NCBI RefSeq assembly: GCF_900184685.1
Contig: NZ_FXXL01000005.1
Location: forward strand, 186,001-250,000
DNA from: Butyricimonas sp. Marseille-P3923
GTDB taxonomy: Bacteria; Bacteroidota; Bacteroidia; Bacteroidales; Marinifilaceae
Length of the DNA: 64,000 nt
Reading direction: 5' to 3'
A program made the translations under genes and the position numbers. Positions within the stretch are counted from its first letter, which is position 1, and each line of letters opens with the position of its first letter. The notes under the pieces were generated by a model, which was not told the origin of the DNA, ran no database searches, and saw only the letters and a list, made by a program, of their open reading frames with translations. This document shows, in pieces, positions 27,259 through 34,527 of the stretch.

Positions 27259-28824
27259 TTATAAACTCACGGGTAAACGCGGAGACGATAACGTCTCGTT
27301 CAATTGCAAGCCACTATTCAAATCTGTCACGTAAGCAGGAATTTCCAACACGTACAGAGGGTCATGCTTCTCCAACACGTATTTCTCTCGTGTATTCCCG
27401 TCAAGAGCCCAAATCTTTTCCAAACGGGGCATACCGAAACGACGCAAATCGAACCAGCGTTGTCCCTCGTAACACAACTCCTTCCGGCGTTCCAGACGAT
27501 AGATATCTATTAATTCATCGGCATTTTTCATCTCAATACCGGGAAGGGCAGCTCCGCCCGCAGACACGTAACGTTTGGAACGGAAGTCGTTCAACAATTG
27601 CAATGCCTCATTTCCTGCCCCGGCATTTCCCGCCTTGTATTGTCCCAACAATGCTTCGATCGCGTTCAGGTAAGCCTCCGTCACCCGCACTCCTTGCGTG
27701 TAAGCTGATGTTGAAGTCGGGTATTTCAAAACGGAAACCATGACACTCGTACTAATAAGTTCCTTAATAACCTGTCCCGTTTCATAATCGTAATGCGAGT
27801 CAAATACACTATCCCTTGCCACAGAGAAGAAACCGTCAGCACGGGCATCTTTCCAATCTTCACTTTCAAAGGATTCATACAGACTATAAGAAGCGACAAA
27901 CGCACTGCTGGAAAGACTGGCATCACCTATGCCCCACACGTTATCCTTGGTCCCGTACATCCAGAGAATATCATCATTTTCAGCCGTAAAAATAGCCGTC
28001 GGTACACCTTGTGTATAATCACACAATTTTTTTTGTCCCATAACCACCCGGGCATGCTCCAACGCCTTTTCCCAATTTTCCATGTACAAATAGATTCTTG
28101 AAGCCAGCAAATGGGCAGTGAGAGAAGATACCCGGTATTTCGTACTTTCCTTTTTCCCTTTATCAAAATATCTTATACTATTCTCGATATCTTCGACGAT
28201 CAACGAATAAACCTGTTCTACCGTACTCCGGGCAAGACTTAACGCCCCGATTTCCGGTTCGGTAACAATAGGAACACCCAAACTTACCTTGGGATCGTTT
28301 TTCTCGTCATTATAAGGCCAACCGTACAAATTCACCAGCTGGAAATAATGGAACGCACGCAGACAATAAGCCTCTCCTTTTAAATAATTTTTGTCAATTT
28401 CCGAACCGACGGATTCATCCGCGTATACCAGAATAATATTGCACCCCAAGATACATTTAAAATGAGCCTGCCAAGGTAACACCCCCTTAGTCGCACTATA
28501 AGTATTCCCCGCCGTATTATTAATGACATCATTTACAGCCCCGGGTTGCCACGTGTAGAATAATTTATTCTCGATATCAGCATCCCTGTATCCCGAAGAG
28601 TAAGTACTGGTCGGATAATTATTCTCCACGTCATCATCCATGTAATAGAGCATCCTATTCACAACCTGACTATTAGGCAGATATCCCTCGTACAACAATA
28701 ATTCACTAAATGCTTGGGTAGATTCCGGAGTTACTTCATCCGAAGGAGTTTTCGCCAAAAAATCATCACAAGCCTGACAGATTAGCACAAGACTTATCAA
28801 CAGTAATATATTCAATCTTCTCAT
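27259..28824 (-). CDS. SusD/RagB-family outer-membrane lipoprotein (locus 3)
   Basis: This 521-aa lipoprotein (lipobox LICQAC, then DDFLAKTPSDEVTPES) has the SusD pattern: KGEAYCLRAFHYFQLVNLYGWP, VEQVYSLIVEDIENSIRYF, LLASRIYLYMENWEKALEH, VRVTEAYLNAIEALL and IDIYRLERRKELCYEGQRWFDLRRFGMP written here in parts. It ends YVLEIPAYVTDLNSGLQLN. It resembles the locus 1 SusD in order and motif wording (LCFEEHRWFDLRRYGMPEL there), supporting a shared origin of loci 1 and 3. It starts 7 nt after susC3. Confidence 0.95.
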   Translation of the reverse strand: MRRLNILLLISLVLICQACDDFLAKTPSDEVTPESTQAFSELLLYEGYLPNSQVVNRMLYYMDDDVENNYPTSTYSSGYRDADIENKLFYTWQPGAVNDVINNTAGNTYSATKGVLPWQAHFKCILGCNIILVYADESVGSEIDKNYLKGEAYCLRAFHYFQLVNLYGWPYNDEKNDPKVSLGVPIVTEPEIGALSLARSTVEQVYSLIVEDIENSIRYFDKGKKESTKYRVSSLTAHLLASRIYLYMENWEKALEHARVVMGQKKLCDYTQGVPTAIFTAENDDILWMYGTKDNVWGIGDASLSSSAFVASYSLYESFESEDWKDARADGFFSVARDSVFDSHYDYETGQVIKELISTSVMVSVLKYPTSTSAYTQGVRVTEAYLNAIEALLGQYKAGNAGAGNEALQLLNDFRSKRYVSAGGAALPGIEMKNADELIDIYRLERRKELCYEGQRWFDLRRFGMPRLEKIWALDGNTREKYVLEKHDPLYVLEIPAYVTDLNSGLQLNETLSSPRLPVSL

Positions 28825-28831
28825 GGTACTC

Positions 28832-31800
28832 CTATAAATTTAAATTAATTGAAAAATTATACGATGGAAGAATCGGTACATTCATGGAACCGGCTTCCGG
28901 ATCTTCTTTATGCAACCGTTTATTCTTTATCACAAACAGATTCGTTCCCGTCAAACTGAAAGACAAAAAGGATAATTTCACGTTTGACAATATCTTCTCG
29001 GGCACTTTATAGGTCAAAGTCATCGATTTGCAACGCATGAAATCGGCACTCACTACTCGATGCTGGGAAGCATCCCACATTTCATAGATATTACTTGTTC
29101 CACCGGGGTGTATGCAAGATGCCGATTCCGTGGGACGCAAGAAACCCGGTTTGTTGGTTGTATTTTCATCCCCGGATTTTCTCCAGTGTTCAACAAATTC
29201 CACGGGCAAATTTGCATCGAATTTCGGAACGGTAACCGTATATTGCCCCTTCTGATAAACCGTACGCAACCGCTTCATTGCTCCCAAAGCAAAAGCGAAA
29301 CTCGAATTAAAGGATAAATTCCGATAGGATAGGTTCACGTTAAATCCTCCTACTATATCCGGATTTTTACTACCGGAATGTACCAGATATTTCATCGGAT
29401 CACTTCTTAATTCTTCTTTCGTGTAAGAGGTGTTTTCCCCTAAATCAAAAATAGGCATTCCATTGCTTCCCAATTCTTTAAAGTTCCACGACCAGAAAGA
29501 ACCCACGGAGTAACCTGAAAAAGCGGAATACCCGTTCAAATAACTCAAGTACACATCTCTATACCCGGGACGTTTAACCTCGTTACGCGTAAAAGCCACG
29601 TTAGCCGACAAAACGAAGTTCCAATCTTTTGTTTTCACGACATTCCCCCTCAATGACAATTCAACACCCTCATTAGTCAACTTACTATCATTAAAATAAG
29701 TTTTCTCAACCCCGTACGCCAATGGCAATTGTCTATCATATAATACCTTATCACCAAATTTGATATAGTATTCCGCTGATAGCGAGAATCTGTTTTTCCA
29801 GAATCCCAAATCCACTCCAAAATTCACGGTACGCGTCTTCTCCCAATCCAGATCGGAATTGGGGATATTTCTCAATTGTAATTGGAATTCTCCCACGTAA
29901 GGATTTATCGCATTATTTCCGGTCAGATACCCGGCTATCAATTTCGGACTCACGCCATACACCACGTTTCCCTGAAAACCGTAGCTCACTTTCACGTCGA
30001 GAGCACTTAACAAATTCTGATCTTTCATCCACTTCTCCTCCAACATGTTCCAACGACCACTCACGCTCCATATAGGAGAGAAACGGAACTTCTTGTTCTC
30101 ACCGAAGCGATTGGTTCCATCCACGCTAAAACTAGCATTCAGCACGTAACGACGTTTGTAATCATAAACCAATGCTGCCATTACTTTCACGGCATTGTTG
30201 GGTCTGTCCGAAAGTGTCACGCGGTGTTTCGACGTCGAAGAACCATAATTATTGCCTAAAAAACCGGAATCATCTTTATTATATTCATAAAAAATAGTCT
30301 TTCCCCTGTCCGGGAAATAACCATAATCACTGGAATTAAAGCCACTGCTTTTCTGTGAAGAAATTTGACCTCCACCCATAAGATTCAACGAGTGAGCCTC
30401 CTTCCACACGTGGGTAAACCGAAGTGTTCCGCGAAGTTCCCATCGGTTATTATCCTGATCGCGGCGTTGGTAATATCCCCCGTACGGGTATTGGGAAAGC
30501 TTACTTTCCATTCCCCCGATATCGACAGTACCGTAATCATACCCTCTTTTTCGTGCCATATAGGCACTTTGCTCCGTGGCGTAACCAATCTCCACTCCAT
30601 GTGCCTCCTTATAAGCAAAAAGCAGTTCGCCCCGTAAACCCTTCCAAATATCCATTTTCAAATTTGCAGAAGCAGAAAATTCCGTTGTCTGGGTTTTCTT
30701 GGAAGTGTTTGCCAACTCGTCGAAAATATTAAACGTGATCGGGTTCTCGAATTTATATTTTATCCCGTCAACATCCCCGGATAAAGATTTTATCTCGGTG
30801 ATATAACGCTCGTCAGGAGCAATCGTTCTCGATGTCTGCAAGGCATAATACATCGGGGTAGTTCCCATGAAACCCCATACTTTACGGCTCGAATAACCCA
30901 TTTTTAAATCCGCTTTCAACCATTTAGCCAATTCCGTGTTCACCCGCACGTTAGCCGTGTAACGTTTCGTGTCGTCACCTTTTTGAGTTCCCCGGTCATT
31001 AGCAAGTCCCAATGAAACATAATACGTTGTATTTTGATTTCCACCGGAAACTGACAACGAATGATTATCACTTACCGTGTTCTCGAATAGCAAATCAAAC
31101 CAATCCGTGTTAAGTTGCTCGCGGTATTGATACTCTTTCAAGGCATCCTCCAGTGACCCTTTCCCGTTCAAATAATCAATCATGGTTTTCTCGAAACCGT
31201 ACTGTGGCAACACTTCAAACACAAGGCAATCGTCAAACATCTCTTTCGTGATAGCCATTCTCTGTTTAGAATTCATCATGTTAGCCGACTTCCGGTAACT
31301 CGGACGCTCCGTGAATTTCAAATTTCCCGTGTACGACACCGTCATTTTTCGGGCACTTCCTTTTTTAGTAGTAACCACAATAACCCCATTGGCCGCTTTC
31401 GTTCCATAAATAGCGGTAGCTGCCGCGTCTTTCAGAAAAGTGATACTTTCAATATCCATCGGGTTCAAACCGGAAATGGCATTACCGAACATAGAGTAAT
31501 CTTCCCCGTCCGACAAAGCCATTATATCTTCATTCGACAGGTTCATGATATCTTCCTGAATCACCCCGTCGACCACCCATACCGGAGCGGCATTACCCAA
31601 CAATGTTGCCGTTCCCCGCATTCTCACCTTTGGCAAAGAAGAAGGACTGCCGGAACCATACAGCAACATCAAGCCCGGAATTTCACCCTGTAGAACATCT
31701 TCCACGGAAGTAGCTCCCGGCACCATAACATCTTCCATTTTCACCGTGTAGGTCGAAGCTGCCGACAATTCTTTGGCAATAGTCTGGTAACCCGTTACAA

Positions 31801-32440
31801 CAACTTCGTCTACCTCTTCCACTTTTTCCCGCATCACAATCTCGTATACCATCACTTTCGTCACCGGAACAACTTGCGATTCCATTCCCACGAAACGGAC
31901 AAGTAATTTCTCTTCTATACCGTCCTTCACGTTGATAGAAAAAAATCCCAGCGAATCCGTCACGGTTCCCTGTCGCGGGTTACTTTTCAAAAACACCACA
32001 ACTCCCGCTAACCGATGCCCTTGCTCGTCTTTCACCACGCCATGAATCCTACGCTCTCGCTGTTGTGGTTGACTAACCGTCGCTTTCTTTGCGGATATCA
32101 ATATCGTTTTATCAGAAATCTCGTAAACTAAATTAGTATTCTTCAGGCAGAGTTTCAACACTTCCTCCACGGTCGCATTTTTCACCTTCAGATCGACTCC
32201 TTTCACGGCTCTCACGTCCTGAATATTATACAGGATATAATACCCAGACAACGCGCGCAACTCCTTCAGCACCTGTTCCAGTGTCGCACCTTTCACTTCC
32301 ATTTTAATTTGCTGTTGTCCCAATCCCGGCAATGCAGACAGCAAAGTCGGGAACAGCATCATGATTACAATTAGTCGCATCACTCGCAAAATTTTACTTT
32401 TCCACCCATGCAGGTGAACAATTAATCCTTGTTTTTTCAT
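28832..32440 (-). CDS. SusC/RagA TonB-linked outer-membrane transporter with STN domain (locus 3)
   Basis: This 1202-aa protein has a basic N terminus, a signal peptide ending near ALPGLG|Q, an STN domain (about 45-115, TLEQVLKELRALSGYYILYN), a carboxypeptidase-like domain (GHRLAGVVVFLKSNP), EEVDEVVVTGYQ, and a plug with MRGTATLLGNAAPVWVVDG, VIQEDIMNLSNEDIMALSDG and LKDAAATAIYGTKAANGVI. The barrel ends PSYNFSINLNL. The plug and early barrel follow the locus 1 SusC closely (TATLLG, PVWVVDG, IIQED, NMMNSKQRM against NLMNSKERI), so the two are paralogues. It imports the locus 3 ligand and signals to FecR3. Confidence 0.97.
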   Translation of the reverse strand: MKKQGLIVHLHGWKSKILRVMRLIVIMMLFPTLLSALPGLGQQQIKMEVKGATLEQVLKELRALSGYYILYNIQDVRAVKGVDLKVKNATVEEVLKLCLKNTNLVYEISDKTILISAKKATVSQPQQRERRIHGVVKDEQGHRLAGVVVFLKSNPRQGTVTDSLGFFSINVKDGIEEKLLVRFVGMESQVVPVTKVMVYEIVMREKVEEVDEVVVTGYQTIAKELSAASTYTVKMEDVMVPGATSVEDVLQGEIPGLMLLYGSGSPSSLPKVRMRGTATLLGNAAPVWVVDGVIQEDIMNLSNEDIMALSDGEDYSMFGNAISGLNPMDIESITFLKDAAATAIYGTKAANGVIVVTTKKGSARKMTVSYTGNLKFTERPSYRKSANMMNSKQRMAITKEMFDDCLVFEVLPQYGFEKTMIDYLNGKGSLEDALKEYQYREQLNTDWFDLLFENTVSDNHSLSVSGGNQNTTYYVSLGLANDRGTQKGDDTKRYTANVRVNTELAKWLKADLKMGYSSRKVWGFMGTTPMYYALQTSRTIAPDERYITEIKSLSGDVDGIKYKFENPITFNIFDELANTSKKTQTTEFSASANLKMDIWKGLRGELLFAYKEAHGVEIGYATEQSAYMARKRGYDYGTVDIGGMESKLSQYPYGGYYQRRDQDNNRWELRGTLRFTHVWKEAHSLNLMGGGQISSQKSSGFNSSDYGYFPDRGKTIFYEYNKDDSGFLGNNYGSSTSKHRVTLSDRPNNAVKVMAALVYDYKRRYVLNASFSVDGTNRFGENKKFRFSPIWSVSGRWNMLEEKWMKDQNLLSALDVKVSYGFQGNVVYGVSPKLIAGYLTGNNAINPYVGEFQLQLRNIPNSDLDWEKTRTVNFGVDLGFWKNRFSLSAEYYIKFGDKVLYDRQLPLAYGVEKTYFNDSKLTNEGVELSLRGNVVKTKDWNFVLSANVAFTRNEVKRPGYRDVYLSYLNGYSAFSGYSVGSFWSWNFKELGSNGMPIFDLGENTSYTKEELRSDPMKYLVHSGSKNPDIVGGFNVNLSYRNLSFNSSFAFALGAMKRLRTVYQKGQYTVTVPKFDANLPVEFVEHWRKSGDENTTNKPGFLRPTESASCIHPGGTSNIYEMWDASQHRVVSADFMRCKSMTLTYKVPEKILSNVKLSFLSFSLTGTNLFVIKNKRLHKEDPEAGSMNVPILPSYNFSINLNL

Positions 32441-32508
32441 ACATTTGTTACGTTTTTAATTTATTCTCGCGTCAATTGCCAAACCGAGGCGAGTTTAATT
32501 ACAATCTG

Positions 32509-32537
32509 TCCGATAAGATTTACCCGATCTTATCGGA
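32509..32537 (-). promoter_or_regulatory. Perfect 11-bp hairpin overlapping the fecR3 stop codon
   Basis: TCCGATAAGAT (32509-32519) and ATCTTATCGGA (32527-32537) pair exactly across a 7-nt loop. The stop codon of fecR3 (32530-32532) lies in one arm. There is no T run downstream on the minus strand. The position matches the hairpins of loci 1 and 2. Confidence 0.6.
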
Positions 32538-33711
32538 TTTCTTTTATCACGATATTTCGACCCTTAATCGTGTAGTCCACGTTCTGGGTCTTTTTCAGCA
32601 TATCCAATATTTTTGAAATATTCTCGTACTTCCGGATCACCCCGTAAAAAGTCTTTTCCCGCAACACGGGCGACTCGATCGTGATATCCACGTCATACCA
32701 ACGGGCTAATTTACGCATCATACTCTCCATATTCTCCTCGTCAAACACAAAGAGCTGATCTTTCCATCCCACGTAACTCTCCACGCTGACTTCCCGGCTC
32801 TCGATATTCCCCGTGCGTACATTCATCTCGGCCTGCCGTCCGGGAGTCAGCACCACCGGTTGTCCCGGCTGTATTTCCGAAGTTACCCGCACACTTCCGT
32901 TTACCAACGTAGTCTGTATCACGGGCTCATTCCGATAAGCCATTACATTAAACGCAGTACCCAACACCCGTATTGCCACACCTTCACAATGTACCTCAAA
33001 CGGTTTTCCCGTGCGTGTCACCTCGAAATAGGCTTCACCTTCCAGATACACATCCCGTCGCTCACCCGTGAAAACCACCGGGTAACGCAACCGGGTTTCC
33101 GAATTCAACCACACCCGTGTCCCGTCTGCCAGTGTCAATCGATACTCTCCCCCGCGGGGAATAATTATCGTGTTGTACTCCAACTTTGTCCCCGAAACAT
33201 TTCCATCCACTTGATAAGCGAGTATATTTGAATCATTCTTTACCATTATTCCGGCCATACGCGAAAGGTCTTTTGCCTCTCCGGCTGTCAAATCTATCCT
33301 GCTGCCGTCAGCCATTTCCAATATAGCACGTTCTCCACCGGGAAGCACATCCGCCACCACCGGACTCGGCTTCTGCTCTTCGCTCGTGAATAAAAGGATT
33401 CCTACAGCCAGCAAAGGTATCAATAACACGGCAGCCACCCGCACAAACCAACGTATCCGTCGAACTTTTCGTCCGGTCTGCCGCACGCCGGACATTACCC
33501 TCTCCTTCATCTTTTCCAAAGAATAAGCCTCATATTCCCGCAATCTTCCGGCAACAAATTCCGCCTCCGTCACCCGTTCGTAAAAAGCCTTATGTTCATC
33601 ACTTTCCGCCAACCATTCTTCCAAAGCTTTCTCTTCATCCGGAAGAATAATTCCTTTCATTCGGGCTGCAATCCACGAAGCTATCTTCAAATTATTTTTG
33701 TCATTTACCAT
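32530..33711 (-). CDS. FecR-family anti-sigma factor (locus 3)
   Basis: This 393-aa protein has a cytoplasmic domain (about 1-87), one span at about 89-108 (VRVAAVLLIPLLAVGILLF), a periplasmic FecR core (IPRGGEYRLTLADGTRVWLN, LRYPVVFTGERRDVYLEGEA, PFEVHCEGVAIRVLGTAFNV) and a DUF4974-like C terminus (FDEENMESMMRKLARWYDV). It controls sigma3, encoded 195 nt upstream. Its last codons and stop form one arm of a hairpin. Confidence 0.96.
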   Translation of the reverse strand: MVNDKNNLKIASWIAARMKGIILPDEEKALEEWLAESDEHKAFYERVTEAEFVAGRLREYEAYSLEKMKERVMSGVRQTGRKVRRIRWFVRVAAVLLIPLLAVGILLFTSEEQKPSPVVADVLPGGERAILEMADGSRIDLTAGEAKDLSRMAGIMVKNDSNILAYQVDGNVSGTKLEYNTIIIPRGGEYRLTLADGTRVWLNSETRLRYPVVFTGERRDVYLEGEAYFEVTRTGKPFEVHCEGVAIRVLGTAFNVMAYRNEPVIQTTLVNGSVRVTSEIQPGQPVVLTPGRQAEMNVRTGNIESREVSVESYVGWKDQLFVFDEENMESMMRKLARWYDVDITIESPVLREKTFYGVIRKYENISKILDMLKKTQNVDYTIKGRNIVIKEIR

Positions 33712-33790
33712 ACTTGCATTTCCACCATTTGAACAAATAACGACTACCCTATCAAAAAGAATGACAAGTTTTCCATTTATTTTGAAAAAA

Positions 33791-33894
33791 AATAATCCAC
33801 CTTAAAAATTAACCGATACGAACTAAACAAAATCCGATATAAATTCTTGGAAACTACACCGTGTTTTACACGGATTTCGCCATACCGGATTATT
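33791..33894. repeat. Palindromic elements in the sigma3-fecR3 spacer
   Basis: Outer arms AATAATCC (33791-33798) and GGATTATT (33887-33894) enclose a tight hairpin CCGTGT/ACACGG with a 3-nt loop (33859-33873). The 195-nt spacer has no supported gene. The arrangement recalls the larger palindrome in the sigma2-fecR2 spacer. Confidence 0.4.
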
Positions 33895-33906
33895 CAGCAA
33901 CAATCT

Positions 33907-34506
33907 CTACAGCCATAAAAAAGCTTCCCCGAAAACCACTAATACGACTCCTGCACCAAAACGATTTTTCAAGGTCGTCATCGCCCGTTGTTTTTGTGTT
34001 TTCACCGTGTGGATAGATACTTTCAACGTGTCGGCAATCTCTTGATTACTCAATCCCTCCAACCCTAATTTGAATACCCGGGCACATTCGGTCGGCAATT
34101 CTTCTATCGCCCGATAGAGTTGCCCCAGCAATTCCTCCTCGATCATCTTCTCGTCCAAAGTATCTTCGCTCAACTCCCGAATCAGCTCGTTTTCATGCTT
34201 CTCTATCACTTGCTGATGCTTTAATTGATCCAAACACTTATTCCGGGCACTCTGGTAAAGAAATACACGAATCGGTAGTAAAGCAACAAAATCTTTCCGT
34301 CGTTCCCACAAACTCATAAAACTTTCCTGTACAATGTCTTCCGAGAAAACATCATTTTTCAGAATAGAGTTACAATAAAAATAAAGAGACTTGCCGTAAG
34401 TCGTCAACAAGAAAGCCAAAGCTTCCTCATCGCTTTCCCGGAGTCTTTTCACCAGATAATCCGGCTCTTCCCGAAATCTCTTGTTTTGTAAACTTCTATC
34501 TATCAC
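33907..34506 (-). CDS. ECF-type RNA polymerase sigma-70 factor (locus 3)
   Basis: This 199-aa ECF sigma factor has region 2 (LLTTYGKSLYFYCNSILKND, EDIVQESFMSLWERRKDF, IRVFLYQSARNKCLDQLKH) and region 4 (IEELPTECARVFKLGLEGLS, NQEIADTLKVSIHTVKTQKQ). The frame opens with GTG at 34504-34506; no in-frame ATG gives a full region 2, so GTG is the likely start. A hydrophobic C-terminal tail (GAGVVLVVFGEAFLWL) extends beyond region 4, which is unusual. The gene starts 21 nt after the 869-aa protein gene with no visible terminator, so it may also be transcribed from upstream. Confidence 0.93.
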   Translation of the reverse strand: MIDRSLQNKRFREEPDYLVKRLRESDEEALAFLLTTYGKSLYFYCNSILKNDVFSEDIVQESFMSLWERRKDFVALLPIRVFLYQSARNKCLDQLKHQQVIEKHENELIRELSEDTLDEKMIEEELLGQLYRAIEELPTECARVFKLGLEGLSNQEIADTLKVSIHTVKTQKQRAMTTLKNRFGAGVVLVVFGEAFLWL

Positions 34507-34527
34507 GATGCATAAATTTATATAGGA

